Positions 1 through 8,538 are shown, numbered from the stretch's first letter. The stretch: 64,000 nt of DNA from Rhodococcus sp. HNM0563 (GCF_012726195.1 NZ_JAASAF010000008.1:236590-300589); one strand, 5' to 3'. Translations and numbers: made by a program. The notes: generated by a model from the sequence alone, not told the origin.

Positions 1-153
1 AATGCTGCGGTCACCCCCGTACTGCGCGCACTCGCAGAACTCGACATCGCGAATCTGACGATCACCCCGCCGTCACTCGAGGAACTCTTCCTGCGTCATT
101 ACGGCGATACCCCCACAGATGCGCCCGAAGAAGAGGAGGTGACGACCCGATGA
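1..153 (+). CDS. ABC-2 exporter ATP-binding protein, C-terminal fragment
   Basis: The first 50 codons of the window are the end of a reading frame whose start lies upstream. The tail contains the motif PSLEELFLRHYG, which is the usual last segment of ATP-binding subunits of the drug/antibiotic ABC-2 exporter family, followed by an acidic stretch (PEEEEV). Its TGA overlaps the ATG of the permease gene by an ATGA junction, so the two are translationally coupled and form one transporter. The nucleotide-binding motifs (Walker A, signature) are outside the window, so the call rests on the C-terminal motif and the neighbour. Confidence 0.75.
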   Translation, partial: NAAVTPVLRALAELDIANLTITPPSLEELFLRHYGDTPTDAPEEEEVTTR

Positions 154-1790
154 CCGCCGTACTCGCTTCCGGTGCCGACATCGATGCCCGAAGTGCGCAC
201 CGATTCAGTGGAATCGGCGACCTGCTCCGGCTCTACCTCCGGCTGGATCGTGTACGCATCGCGGTGTGGACCCTCGCACTCGCATTCACCGTGTACGTGA
301 CCGTCGAAAGTCTCATCGCGGCCTATCCGGACGAGGCGGCCAGGCAGGCCCGCGCGGCACTGCTCGAAAACCCCGCCGCGGTGCTGATGACCGGTCCGGC
401 GTACGGAGCCGACAACTACACACTGGGCGCGATGACCGCCAACGAGCTGAGCTTGACGCTCATCGTTGCCGTCGCAATCATGAACATTCTGCTCGTGGTG
501 CGGCACACGCGTGCCGAAGAGGAAGCCGGGCGACTCGAACTGCTTCGTGCGCTCCCCGTGGGCCCGTTCGCGCCCCCCGCGGCCGCTCTGCTCGCCGTCG
601 CGGTCGCCGACTCGATCGTCGGTGCCGGTGTCACTCTCGCGCTGCTTGCGGGAGGCCTCCCTGTCACGGGATCGGTGCTGTTCGGCGTGGCCACGGCTGT
701 CACGGGCCTGCTGTTCGGCGCAGTGGCTGCTGTGACGGCGCAGTTCAGTGAGCATTCGCGGACAGCGTCGGGCACCGCACTCGCGGTCCTCGCGGTGGCC
801 TTCCTCGTACGCGGGTTCGGCGACATTCTCGAACCCACAGGGTCCTGGGTGTCGTGGCTGTCGCCGATCGCATGGGCGCAACAGACCCGCCTCTACGTCG
901 ACGAGCGGTGGTGGCCGCTGCTGCTGTCGGTGGTGGCGATCGGTGCACTGCTCGTATTCGCTGTTGCGCTCTCGCGGCGCCGGGACATCGGCGCCGGGTT
1001 GCGTGCTCCGAAGCCGGGGCCCGCCGAAGCCTCGGCGTCGCTGCTCACTCCGCCCGGACCGGCATGGCGGCTGCTGCGCGGGACGTTCGTGGCGTGGACG
1101 GCAGCCCTTGCACTCCTCGGACTGGCGATGGGCACTCTCGCCGATTCGATCCAGGACATGGTCGACAGCGTCCCCGACATCGGCGAATTCCTCGGTGGTG
1201 ACACACAATCGCTCACCGCCTCGTTCGGTGCGACGATGCTGCTGTTCCTCGTTGTGGGAATCGCGGCGTTCGCCGTCTCAGCGGTCATGCGTATCCACGC
1301 AGACGAGGATGCCGGCCGAATCGGACTGGTGATCGTCACCGGGACACCGCGTACGCGATCGTTCCTGTGGATCGTCGCGGTCATCGTGGCGCAGGTGGTC
1401 GTCGCATCGGTCGTCACGGGTGCTGCCACCGGTCTGGGTATGTCCATCGCGACCGGTGAGGCCGACTGGATCATCCGGATGTGTGGTGCTGCACTGGCGT
1501 ACGCGCCCGCGGTATTGTTCGTCTTCTCGGTGTCGCTAGCGCTGGTCGGGCTCGTCCCGAGACTGGCAAACCTGGCCTGGGTTCTCGTCGTCTATGCGGT
1601 GTTCGTGGCGTGGTTCGGTGAACTGCTGAATCTGTCGCAGTGGCTGCGCGACCTCTCGCCGTTCTCTCATATACCGCTCGTACCATACGAAAGTGCAAGT
1701 GTTGCACCGATGCTCATACTCGGTGCGGCGACGGTGGTGTTGGTCGCGGCGGCAGTCGTGGGCTTCCGCCGCCGCGATGTGACAGTGTGA
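150..1790 (+). CDS. ABC-2 type exporter permease (polyketide-antibiotic exporter-like)
   Basis: A 546-residue membrane protein with about twelve hydrophobic segments arranged as two similar halves, separated by a more polar stretch near residues 275-310. This length and layout match the permease subunit of two-component exporters related to TnrB-type tetronasin/polyketide exporters, which work with a separate ATPase. The start is the ATG overlapping the stop of the upstream ATPase gene. The substrate cannot be read from sequence; efflux of a hydrophobic toxin or antibiotic is the family expectation. The next gene is convergent, so the operon ends here. Confidence 0.8.
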   Translation: MTAVLASGADIDARSAHRFSGIGDLLRLYLRLDRVRIAVWTLALAFTVYVTVESLIAAYPDEAARQARAALLENPAAVLMTGPAYGADNYTLGAMTANELSLTLIVAVAIMNILLVVRHTRAEEEAGRLELLRALPVGPFAPPAAALLAVAVADSIVGAGVTLALLAGGLPVTGSVLFGVATAVTGLLFGAVAAVTAQFSEHSRTASGTALAVLAVAFLVRGFGDILEPTGSWVSWLSPIAWAQQTRLYVDERWWPLLLSVVAIGALLVFAVALSRRRDIGAGLRAPKPGPAEASASLLTPPGPAWRLLRGTFVAWTAALALLGLAMGTLADSIQDMVDSVPDIGEFLGGDTQSLTASFGATMLLFLVVGIAAFAVSAVMRIHADEDAGRIGLVIVTGTPRTRSFLWIVAVIVAQVVVASVVTGAATGLGMSIATGEADWIIRMCGAALAYAPAVLFVFSVSLALVGLVPRLANLAWVLVVYAVFVAWFGELLNLSQWLRDLSPFSHIPLVPYESASVAPMLILGAATVVLVAAAVVGFRRRDVTV

Positions 1791-1801
1791 GGACGACGCC
1801 G

Positions 1802-2095
1802 TCAGTTCCGGTACTCGGGATGCTCGGAGACGAACTTCTCGACGTACGAGCAGGATGTGCCGATCTTCAGGCCCTGCTGGCGGGTCGTGTCGAGGGCGTA
1901 CTGCACGACCTGCCCGGCGAGCCCGCGGCCACGGAAGTCCGCTTCGGTGACCGTGTGGTCGAAGTCGCGTAGTCCGTCGGCCTCGCTGTAGTCGGCATAC
2001 GCTGCGAGATCGTCACCGATGAACAGTGCGAACCGCGACTGCTCGGGCAGGTGTTCGATGCGGACGGCGGTCTCAGTGTTGTTCGACATGCTCAC
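1802..2095 (-). CDS. small GNAT-family N-acetyltransferase (YidJ/NATD1 type)
   Basis: A 97-residue protein, the short form of the GNAT fold typical of the YjdJ/NATD1 group. The acetyl-CoA pyrophosphate loop is visible as FRGRGLAGQVV near residues 55-65, preceded by the strand HTVTEADF. The C-terminal segment with SCSYVEKFVSEHPEY is the other conserved block of this group. The frame opens with GTG at 2095; an ATG two codons later (2089) is an alternative. It lies 4 bp behind the S51 peptidase gene and is the last gene of the minus-strand cluster running down from 5340. The acceptor substrate is unknown. Confidence 0.8.
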   Translation of the reverse strand: MSMSNNTETAVRIEHLPEQSRFALFIGDDLAAYADYSEADGLRDFDHTVTEADFRGRGLAGQVVQYALDTTRQQGLKIGTSCSYVEKFVSEHPEYRN

Positions 2096-2099
2096 GACT

Positions 2100-2738
2100 T
2101 TACATCCGGGTCGGACCGTCGGTCTCGATCACCAGTGCGTCGTCGTCGCGCAGCGCCACGAATGGGATGGACTCGCGGCGAAGATATTCCAGAGTGCGGC
2201 CCACGCCGTCGTCGCCCAGCAGCGAATCTCCCGCATGGGGAACGACCGAGTGATCGATCCAGCCGAGCCCGTCCCACAGCACCGGGCCTGCCCCGATCTC
2301 GACGACCTCCGCTGGATCATCCGAGAACTCGAGCCCCCGCAGCGTGGGAGTCGCGATGCAGGCTCCGGCGCTGTAGCCCCCGTACGCGAGGGCGCCGGAT
2401 CCGACCAGGTCGGTGAGCACCGCGTCGCCGCCACTCCGGGCGAGCTGGGCGCGCAGCACAAAAGTGTTACCTCCGCGCACCCACACCGAAGAGAAGGCGG
2501 CGAGCCGCGCTCGAAGTCCATCCGGATCCGCAGGATGATCGCGGAGATCGACTTCCTCCGGCTCGTATCCGAGGCCCCGCAGCGGACCGAACTCGCTGGT
2601 CACACTCGACTCCCGCGCGCGAGCGGGCCATGCGTCACCGGCATTGGCGATTACGGCGATGGGCCCGGGCCCGCGCGTCACCGCCAGCAGACGCGCAGGA
2701 TCGGACCCGAACCGGTAGGACGACAGGAACAGGCGCAT
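2100..2738 (-). CDS. peptidase S51 family (dipeptidase E-like)
   Basis: A 212-residue cytosolic hydrolase. The nucleophile elbow YGGYSAGAC places the catalytic Ser at about residue 123, the VRGGN motif near 88-91 belongs to the same fold, and the His of the triad is probably in DHSVVPHAG (163-168). These are hallmarks of family S51, whose best known member PepE cleaves Asp-X dipeptides; cyanophycinase belongs to the same family. The length is typical. It sits 3 bp downstream of the mycothiol-type isomerase gene. The exact substrate is not predictable from sequence. Confidence 0.82.
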   Translation of the reverse strand: MRLFLSSYRFGSDPARLLAVTRGPGPIAVIANAGDAWPARARESSVTSEFGPLRGLGYEPEEVDLRDHPADPDGLRARLAAFSSVWVRGGNTFVLRAQLARSGGDAVLTDLVGSGALAYGGYSAGACIATPTLRGLEFSDDPAEVVEIGAGPVLWDGLGWIDHSVVPHAGDSLLGDDGVGRTLEYLRRESIPFVALRDDDALVIETDGPTRM

Positions 2739-2741
2739 CGG

Positions 2742-3587
2742 TCAGATCGTGAACGCGAGATTCTCGACGATACGGCCTCCTACCTCGGTGTCTCCACCGA
2801 GAACCACCTCACCGAGCTTGTCGACGCCGCTGACACGCCCACCTGCGAGCCGCACGAACAACGCAGATTCCATCGTGATCGTGCTCGTCGCGGGCCCCGA
2901 CAGCGACGCAACTGTATTCGCACGTCCTGCCACCTCCAGATGGATCGTGCGGGCGAGAGGCCCCGTGAGCTCGATCGTGATCCGCGAACCTTCGGGAGCC
3001 TTGCCACGCTTGCCCACGACGAACGGCACCGCACCGAAGATCTCGGCGGACCCGAGTTGAGCTCGGGCACCACCTTCGCTGCCGACGGTACCCAGCGCGT
3101 CGTGAATGTCCAGTTCGTGTAGCCAGCAGTCGAACACCCTGATACGCATGAACCGGCCATAGGTTGCCGGACCGACCGGGGTGTCGGCCGGGGCGTCGAA
3201 GTCGTTCTGGGTCATCGCATTCAGACTCTCGCGTCGCTGCGCGACGATGTCGCGGTAGCGGGCGAGTACCTCCGGTCCTGGGACACGGCGAAGATGCTCG
3301 ACCCACAGCTCGTTGAACGCCGCGATTTCGTTGTGGACATGGCCCAGTGTGTGCACGTCGATGTCGACATGAGGTGCGGCGATCCCGGCGAGCAGAGATT
3401 CGGTTCCGATCAGGTGCGCGGCGATGTCCTTGACTGTCCATCCGGGCAGTTCGGTGGGGGTGAACCAGGCATCTCCGTCGATGCCGGAGAGCAACGTGTC
3501 GAGAACCTCGAACTGCTCGAGAAGTAACGGCCGGATGACGTCGATGGAGAATTCGCTGGTTTCGGAACTGCCGGTCGGGGTGGTCAC
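2742..3587 (-). CDS. maleylpyruvate isomerase family, mycothiol-dependent-type protein
   Basis: A 281-residue protein of the DinB-like actinobacterial family. The N-terminal helical bundle carries LPGWTVKDIAAHLIGTE (about 49-65), containing the conserved metal-binding His, and a second block around residue 150 (RIRVFDCWLHELDIHDALG) supplies further His residues. A smaller C-terminal beta domain follows. Family members use mycothiol as cofactor, but many paralogues have no known substrate and the true maleylpyruvate isomerase role should not be assumed. The GTG start overlaps the stop of the HIT gene (GTGA) and has an AGGAG-like site just upstream. Confidence 0.8.
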   Translation of the reverse strand: MTTPTGSSETSEFSIDVIRPLLLEQFEVLDTLLSGIDGDAWFTPTELPGWTVKDIAAHLIGTESLLAGIAAPHVDIDVHTLGHVHNEIAAFNELWVEHLRRVPGPEVLARYRDIVAQRRESLNAMTQNDFDAPADTPVGPATYGRFMRIRVFDCWLHELDIHDALGTVGSEGGARAQLGSAEIFGAVPFVVGKRGKAPEGSRITIELTGPLARTIHLEVAGRANTVASLSGPATSTITMESALFVRLAGGRVSGVDKLGEVVLGGDTEVGGRIVENLAFTI

Positions 3588-4024
3588 AGATTCTCCTCTT
3601 TCGAAAGACGGTCGAGGCCGACGCGGATGGCCGCAGCGGTGGATTCAGGGTTGCGGTGTTTGCGGCGGAGGACGCCGACACCGAGACGGAAGCGGTCGCC
3701 GTTCCATCGGGGAATGACGTGCAGGTGCATGTGGAATACGGTCTGGAATGCGGCGCGACCGTCGTTGACCACCAGGTTGGCCCCGTCGGTGGCGAGATCG
3801 GATCGGGTGAGTGCGCGGGCCATGCGCTGGCCCGCCTGGAACATCGACGCCGCGTACACGGGGTCGAGGTCCTCGAGCCGTTCGGAATGGGTGCGCGGCA
3901 CCACCAGCAGATGCCCGCGCGCCAGGGGCCGGATGTCGAGGAACGCGACCACATGGTCGTCCTGGTAGACGAGCGCGGCGGGCGCGGCACCTCCGGCTAT
4001 GTCGCAGAACACGCAGGAGTCCAC
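3584..4024 (-). CDS. HIT family nucleotide hydrolase/transferase
   Basis: A 146-residue protein with the histidine triad visible as HMHLHVIPRW near residues 97-106, and the N-terminal CVFCDIAGG segment in which CxxC may bind zinc. The length is normal for HINT/HIT hydrolases acting on nucleoside phosphoramidates or dinucleotides. The start is GTG at 4024; it follows the sirtuin gene by 4 bp and overlaps the isomerase gene by 4 bp, so it is inside the operon. The physiological substrate is not evident. Confidence 0.87.
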   Translation of the reverse strand: MDSCVFCDIAGGAAPAALVYQDDHVVAFLDIRPLARGHLLVVPRTHSERLEDLDPVYAASMFQAGQRMARALTRSDLATDGANLVVNDGRAAFQTVFHMHLHVIPRWNGDRFRLGVGVLRRKHRNPESTAAAIRVGLDRLSKEENL

Positions 4025-4028
4025 CTGC

Positions 4029-4772
4029 TCACTGTATCGCCGACACCAGTTCCGGCAGCCCTACCGCGGCGGTCGTGCGCCACACATGGTCGGCCTGATC
4101 CGACAGGTCGGTGTCGTCAGGATTGATCTCCACCACCGGAACTCCGTGGCGTCGTGCGAGCGACGGCAGGCCCGCCGCCGGATACACCACCCCGGACGTA
4201 CCCACGACCAGCAGAAGATCTGCCTCGCGCAGGGACGCCGTCGCTGCCTCCCACGGCTGCTCGGGCAACATCTCCCCGAACCACACGACGCCGGGACGGA
4301 CCAGTCCGCTGCAGTCCGCGCACACCGGCGGCTCGAGTCGTTCGACGGGTGCCGCGGGCGGTTCGGGGACTTCGGCTGCGCTGCCGCAGTCGGCGCAGCG
4401 CGGCTCGAACAGACTGCCGTGCAGGTGTGCGAGGACCGCGCTGCCTGCACGCTCGTGCAGATCGTCGACGTTCTGCGTCGTGATCTGCATATCCGTCGCG
4501 CGTCCCCAGTCGGAAAGTGCCAGGTGACCGGCGTTCGGCTGCACTCGCCGCACCAATTCGACGCGCCACTGGTACCAGGCCCACACAAGGGAAGGGTCGT
4601 CGTTCCATGCTTCGGGTGTTGCGAGCGCCGCGGGGTCGAATTTCTCCCACAATCCGGTCTGCGCATCGCGGAATGTCGGCACTCCGCTCTCGGCGGACAT
4701 CCCGGCGCCGGTGAGCACGGCGATGCGCCGCGCGGGAAACGCGAGGTCGTAGATCGCAGTAGGGACGGCCAT
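4029..4772 (-). CDS. cobB: NAD-dependent protein deacylase (Sir2 family, CobB/SIRT5-like)
   Basis: A 247-residue sirtuin. Motifs in order are GAGMSAESGVPTFRD (22-36, NAD binding), TQNVDDLHERAG (99-110), the catalytic His in HLHGS (about 118), and a zinc ribbon made of CADC (126-129) and CADC (151-154). Tyr67 and Arg70 form the YxxR signature known from SIRT5 and E. coli CobB, which selects succinyl or malonyl lysine, so desuccinylase or demalonylase activity is likely in addition to deacetylation. It lies in a tight operon between the zinc-ribbon ORF and the HIT gene. Its upstream region carries a 17-bp tandem duplication. Confidence 0.9.
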   Translation of the reverse strand: MAVPTAIYDLAFPARRIAVLTGAGMSAESGVPTFRDAQTGLWEKFDPAALATPEAWNDDPSLVWAWYQWRVELVRRVQPNAGHLALSDWGRATDMQITTQNVDDLHERAGSAVLAHLHGSLFEPRCADCGSAAEVPEPPAAPVERLEPPVCADCSGLVRPGVVWFGEMLPEQPWEAATASLREADLLLVVGTSGVVYPAAGLPSLARRHGVPVVEINPDDTDLSDQADHVWRTTAAVGLPELVSAIQ

Positions 4773-4776
4773 GTGT

Positions 4777-4810
4777 CTTCTCGTAGGGATTGCCTTCTCG
4801 TAGGGACTGT
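4777..4810. repeat. 17-bp tandem duplication before the sirtuin gene
   Basis: Two adjacent 17-bp units (4777-4793 and 4794-4810) share 15 of 17 bases, with core CTTCTCGTAGGGA. On the coding strand of the sirtuin gene each unit contains GAGAAG, and the proximal copy sits 4 bases before the ATG, so the ribosome-binding region is duplicated. Confidence 0.75.
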
Positions 4811-4832
4811 CTTCGGACCGTAGCGGTCGGGA

Positions 4833-4967
4833 TCAGGTCGTGGGGAAGTTGTCCCACTCGTGTCCACAGCGCGGGCACGGCGCATCCGGGTCGTCGAGGA
4901 ACAGGCCGCATTCCGGGCAGACGCGGTCGAGCCAGCACACCGGGTCGCCGCCGAGATCATCGCTCAT
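4833..4967 (-). CDS. 44-residue zinc-ribbon microprotein
   Basis: A small ORF beginning MSDDLGGDPVCWLDRVCPEC and ending CPRCGHEWDNFPTT. Two CPxC pairs (CPEC and CPRC) separated by about a dozen residues form a classical zinc-ribbon knuckle, and nearly the whole protein is this motif. It starts 10 bp after the stop of the DUF488 gene and lies 60 bp before the sirtuin gene, on the same strand. The frame is open further upstream but that extension overlaps the DUF488 gene and reads as low-complexity shadow. Similar short ribbon proteins are common in actinobacteria; the function is unknown. Confidence 0.7.
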   Translation of the reverse strand: MSDDLGGDPVCWLDRVCPECGLFLDDPDAPCPRCGHEWDNFPTT

Positions 4968-4977
4968 TCGCTTCGTA

Positions 4978-5340
4978 TTACTCCTCGCGCAGGTGCTCGG
5001 CAAGGACCTCCGCGCCGCTGTGCTCGACGTCGCGGGTGGCGGTGAGAAGTACGAGGGGGCGTCCGTCGGCAAGCGTGTCGAGCCGCTCGATCGCGGCGCG
5101 ACCGTCGGGCGACATCAACTCGTCGATGTACCGCTCGCGGAACTCTGCGAACAACGCTGTGTCGTGCGAGTACCACTTCCGCAGATCCGTCGAGGGTGCA
5201 AGTTCCTTCGCCCAGTCGTCGTAATGGAAAGCATCCTTGCGAAGTCCTCGGGGCCACAACCGGTCCACGAGGACACGCACGGAATCCTCGGCGCCAGGGT
5301 GGTCGTAGACCCGCTCGACACTGACTTCACGTCGCGACAT
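4978..5340 (-). CDS. DUF488 family protein (YeaO-like)
   Basis: About 120 residues from the ATG at 5340 (MSRREVSVERVYDH). The conserved block VLVDRLWPRGLRKD followed by DWAKELAPSTDLRKWYSHD and a C-terminal LLTATRDVEHSGAEVLAEHL is the DUF488/YeaO signature. The biochemical role of this family is not established. An in-frame ATG nine codons upstream (5367) exists but lacks family similarity in the added residues. This is the first gene of the minus-strand cluster that runs to the GNAT gene, so the promoter should lie in 5341-5597. Confidence 0.8.
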   Translation of the reverse strand: MSRREVSVERVYDHPGAEDSVRVLVDRLWPRGLRKDAFHYDDWAKELAPSTDLRKWYSHDTALFAEFRERYIDELMSPDGRAAIERLDTLADGRPLVLLTATRDVEHSGAEVLAEHLREE

Positions 5341-5390
5341 GTGTACCTCCCGGAGTCGACTTCTCACAGATGCGAAGGTGCGCCTGTGAA

Positions 5391-5404
5391 GTGAGGTGCC
5401 TCAC
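5391..5404. promoter_or_regulatory. perfect inverted repeat in the DUF488/pntAA divergent region
   Basis: GTGAGGTGCCTCAC is a perfect 6+2+6 inverted repeat about 50 bp upstream of the DUF488 start and about 190 bp before pntAA. A second, looser repeat (TCACAG at 5364 / CTGTGA at 5384) flanks it. This is a plausible operator for the minus-strand operon; the binding protein is unknown. Confidence 0.35.
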
Positions 5405-5597
5405 ATTCTTGCATTTTCTTACTGTTCGGACTCGATTCAGACAGTCCGGGCCAGTTGCGGCCCGCCTGTGGGCGCGGTAGGTCTGGCAAGGCTTACAACA
5501 CACGTGTAGGGCCGTTACATGGCCGACAGACACGCCATTCGCCGCCGATCGCGGCGCCGCGCGCGGCAATTTCATTCGACGCAGGAGTTAGAGAATA

Positions 5598-6725
5598 TTG
5601 AGTAGCGAAGGATCGAACACGGAGAGCGGGGACCGCCGCCGCCCGGCCGTCGGTGTCGTTCGTGAGACGAACGACGGCGAGCGGCGGGTCGCGCTGGTGC
5701 CGAAGGTAGTGCCCTCGCTCGTTTCGAAGGGATTCGACGTCATCGTCGAGCCCGGGGCCGGTCAGAACGCACTGATCCCGGACGGTGCATACAAGGAAGC
5801 GGGCGCCACGATCGGTGACGCGTGGTCGGCCGACATCGTCGTCAAGGTCGCACCGCCGTCGGATGCCGAGGTGGCCCGGTTGAAGTCGGGACAGAAACTC
5901 ATCGGCTTCCTCGCTCCGCGCAACGCGGAGAACCAGATCGGTGCACTGACCACCGCTGGGGTCGAGGCGTACGCAGTCGAGGCCATCCCGCGTATCTCGC
6001 GTGCACAGGTGATGGACGCGCTGTCGTCGCAGGGCAACGTGTCGGGTTACAAGTCGGTGCTCGTCGCCGCATCGGAATCGACGCGTTTCTTCCCGATGCT
6101 GACCACCGCTGCAGGCACTGTGAAGCCGGCGACCGTGCTGGTGCTCGGCGTGGGCGTTGCGGGCCTGCAGGCTCTCGCCACCGCGAAGCGTCTCGGTGGC
6201 CGCACCACCGGATACGACGTGCGGCCCGAGGTTGCCGACCAGGTGCGCTCCGTCGGAGCGCAGTGGCTCGATCTCGGCATCGATGCCGCAGGCGAGGGTG
6301 GATACGCCCGCGAGCTCACCGACGAGGAACGCGCCCAGCAGCAGCAGGCGCTCGAGAATGCCATCAAGGGCTTCGACGTCGTCATCACCACCGCTCTGGT
6401 GCCGGGTCGCCCCGCGCCGCGACTGGTGACCGCCGCTGCCGTCGAGGGCATGAAGCCCGGTTCGGTCATCGTCGACCTCGCCGGCGAGACCGGTGGCAAC
6501 TGTGAGCTCACCGAGCCCGGACAGACCGTCGTCAAGCACGACGTGACGATCTGCTCGCCGCTGAACCTGCCCGCGACGATGCCCGAGCACGCGTCCGAGC
6601 TCTATTCGAAGAACGTGTCCGCGCTGATCGAGCTGTTGCTCGACGAGAGCGGCGCGCTCGCCCCCGATTTCTCGGACGAGATCCTTTCGGGTGCATGCGT
6701 GACGCGGTCGAAGGAGAACGTCTAG
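5598..6725 (+). CDS. pntAA: NAD(P) transhydrogenase subunit alpha part 1 (domain I)
   Basis: A 375-residue soluble NAD(H)-binding subunit. The N-terminal RETNDGERRVALVPK block and the Rossmann motif VLGVGVAGLQALATA around residue 180 are typical of the alanine dehydrogenase/PNT family. With the next two genes it forms the membrane enzyme that reduces NADP+ with NADH at the cost of proton motive force. The start is a TTG at 5598, with AGGAG at 5583-5587 about 10 bases upstream; no ATG or GTG gives a better N-terminus. The stop is directly followed by the pntAB ATG. Confidence 0.93.
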   Translation: MSSEGSNTESGDRRRPAVGVVRETNDGERRVALVPKVVPSLVSKGFDVIVEPGAGQNALIPDGAYKEAGATIGDAWSADIVVKVAPPSDAEVARLKSGQKLIGFLAPRNAENQIGALTTAGVEAYAVEAIPRISRAQVMDALSSQGNVSGYKSVLVAASESTRFFPMLTTAAGTVKPATVLVLGVGVAGLQALATAKRLGGRTTGYDVRPEVADQVRSVGAQWLDLGIDAAGEGGYARELTDEERAQQQQALENAIKGFDVVITTALVPGRPAPRLVTAAAVEGMKPGSVIVDLAGETGGNCELTEPGQTVVKHDVTICSPLNLPATMPEHASELYSKNVSALIELLLDESGALAPDFSDEILSGACVTRSKENV

Positions 6726-7055
6726 ATGTACAACGAACTGCTCGCGAACATCGCGATTCTGGTCCTTGCCGGATTCGTCGGATTCGCCGTCATCTCCAAG
6801 GTCCCGAACACGCTGCACACGCCGCTGATGTCCGGTACCAACGCCATTCACGGCATCGTCGTGCTCGGCGCCCTGGTGGTCCTCGGGCACCTGCCCGGCG
6901 ACGCCCACTGGGGAATCAAGATCATCCTGTTCGTCGCCCTTGTCTTCGGCACCCTGAACGTGGTCGGCGGCTTCGTCGTCACCGACCGCATGCTCGGGAT
7001 GTTCAAACAGCGCAAGCAGGCCCCGCAGGCTGCCGAGAAGGGGGCTGACGCCTGA
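6726..7055 (+). CDS. pntAB: NAD(P) transhydrogenase subunit alpha part 2
   Basis: A 109-residue membrane protein with three or four hydrophobic segments (about residues 5-25, 33-53, 60-85), the small transmembrane piece that in E. coli is fused to the alpha subunit. The split into PntAA and PntAB is normal in actinobacteria and alphaproteobacteria. It starts on the base after the pntAA stop and its TGA shares one base with the pntB ATG (TGATG), so the three subunits are coupled. Confidence 0.92.
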   Translation: MYNELLANIAILVLAGFVGFAVISKVPNTLHTPLMSGTNAIHGIVVLGALVVLGHLPGDAHWGIKIILFVALVFGTLNVVGGFVVTDRMLGMFKQRKQAPQAAEKGADA

Positions 7056-8479
7056 TGAGTTACCTCGTTTCAGTCCTGTACATCGTCGCGTTCGCGATGT
7101 TCATCTACGGTCTGTCGGGCCTGACCGGACCGAAGACCGCAGTGCGCGGCAACTACATCGCCGCAGTCGGTATGGGTGTCGCGGTCATCGCGGTGCTCAT
7201 CGACATCCGTGAGACCGAGAACTGGGGTCTGATCATCGGCGGTCTGGCCGTCGGTGTCATCCTCGGTGTGCCGCCGGCCCTGAAGACCAAGATGACGGCG
7301 ATGCCGCAGCTGGTTGCGCTGTTCAACGGCGTCGGCGGTGGCACCGTCGCGCTGATCGCGTGGGCCGAGTACCTCGAGTCCTCGAGCTTCACCACCCTCG
7401 ACGACATTCCGACCGTCACCATGATCGTCGGCTCGCTCTTCGCCGCGATCATCGGCTCGATCTCCTTCTGGGGCTCGCTCGTCGCGTTCGCCAAACTGCA
7501 GGAGCTGCTGAACAAGAACCTCGAGAAGAAGCTGGTCTCCGCGGCGAAGCTGTTCCAGCTCGCCAACATCGTGCTCGTGATCGCGTCCATCGCGGTCGCC
7601 GTGTACATCGGTATCAGCGCCGACGGTGAGCCGCTCGCGTCGTGGTGGATCGTGCTGCTGCTCGTCATCGCGGGCCTGATGGGTCTGTTCGTCGTGCTGC
7701 CGATCGGTGGCGCCGACATGCCCGTCGTGATCTCGCTGCTCAACGCTCTGACGGGTCTGTCCGCTGCCGCGGCCGGCCTGGCGCTGAACAACCAGGCGAT
7801 GATCGTCGCAGGCATGATCGTCGGCGCGTCCGGCACCATCTTGACCAACCTCATGGCCAAGGCCATGAACCGCTCCATCCCGGCGATCGTGTTCGGCGCG
7901 TTCGGTGGCGGCGACGAGGGCGGCGCGGCGGCAGGCCCCGGTGGTGGCACCGTCAAGGCGACCTCTGCCTCCGATGCCGCGATCCAGATGGCCTATGCAA
8001 ATCAGGTCATCGTCGTCCCCGGTTACGGTCTGGCGGTCGCGCAGGCGCAGCACGCGGTCAAGGAGATGGCGGCGCTGCTCGAAGAGCGCGGCGTCGAGGT
8101 CAAGTACGCGATCCACCCGGTTGCCGGTCGGATGCCCGGTCATATGAACGTGTTGCTCGCCGAAGCCGACGTCGAGTACGACGCGATGAAGGAAATGGAC
8201 GACATCAACGGCGAGTTCGGCCGTACCGATGTCACCATCGTCATCGGCGCGAACGACGTGACCAACCCTGCGGCACGCTTGGATTCGTCGTCTCCGATCT
8301 ACGGTATGCCGATCCTCAATGTGGATCAGTCCCGTTCGGTGATCGTGATGAAGCGGTCGATGAGCTCCGGTTATGCGGGCATCGAGAATCCGCTGTTCAC
8401 GCTGGATCAGACGTCGATGCTGTTCGGGGATGCCAAGAAGATGGTCGGAGAGGTGACGGAAGAGCTGAAGGCTCTCTAG
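7055..8479 (+). CDS. pntB: NAD(P) transhydrogenase subunit beta
   Basis: A 474-residue protein: roughly 270 residues of membrane helices carrying the proton path, a glycine-rich linker (AAAGPGGG), and a C-terminal NADP(H)-binding domain with VVPGYGLAVAQAQ and the HPVAGRMPGHMNVLLAEA block, both hallmarks of domain III. It completes the transhydrogenase encoded by the three overlapping genes and likely supplies NADPH for lipid synthesis. A strong hairpin follows 15 bp after the stop. Confidence 0.94.
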   Translation: MSYLVSVLYIVAFAMFIYGLSGLTGPKTAVRGNYIAAVGMGVAVIAVLIDIRETENWGLIIGGLAVGVILGVPPALKTKMTAMPQLVALFNGVGGGTVALIAWAEYLESSSFTTLDDIPTVTMIVGSLFAAIIGSISFWGSLVAFAKLQELLNKNLEKKLVSAAKLFQLANIVLVIASIAVAVYIGISADGEPLASWWIVLLLVIAGLMGLFVVLPIGGADMPVVISLLNALTGLSAAAAGLALNNQAMIVAGMIVGASGTILTNLMAKAMNRSIPAIVFGAFGGGDEGGAAAGPGGGTVKATSASDAAIQMAYANQVIVVPGYGLAVAQAQHAVKEMAALLEERGVEVKYAIHPVAGRMPGHMNVLLAEADVEYDAMKEMDDINGEFGRTDVTIVIGANDVTNPAARLDSSSPIYGMPILNVDQSRSVIVMKRSMSSGYAGIENPLFTLDQTSMLFGDAKKMVGEVTEELKAL

Positions 8480-8494
8480 AACACTGACCCGAAG

Positions 8495-8538
8495 GTGTGG
8501 ATCCGAGCCCGGGAAATCCGGCTCGGATCCACACTTTT
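8495..8538. terminator. bidirectional terminator after pntB
   Basis: A perfect 15-bp stem (GTGTGGATCCGAGCC at 8495-8509 with its complement at 8520-8534), a 10-base loop and then TTTT. It lies between the convergent ends of pntB and the MFS gene; the T run favours the plus-strand direction. Confidence 0.88.

Noticed and set aside
99..1208. A 369-codon minus-strand frame opposite the ABC permease
   Set aside because: The permease frame has clear membrane helices and an ATGA junction with its ATPase; the antisense product is Arg/Glu/His-rich shadow.
5455..5483. TTGCGG-17-TAGGTC as promoter of pntAA
   Set aside because: Spacing is right but both hexamers are poor; in DNA of this GC content such matches are frequent, so it is not listed as a feature.
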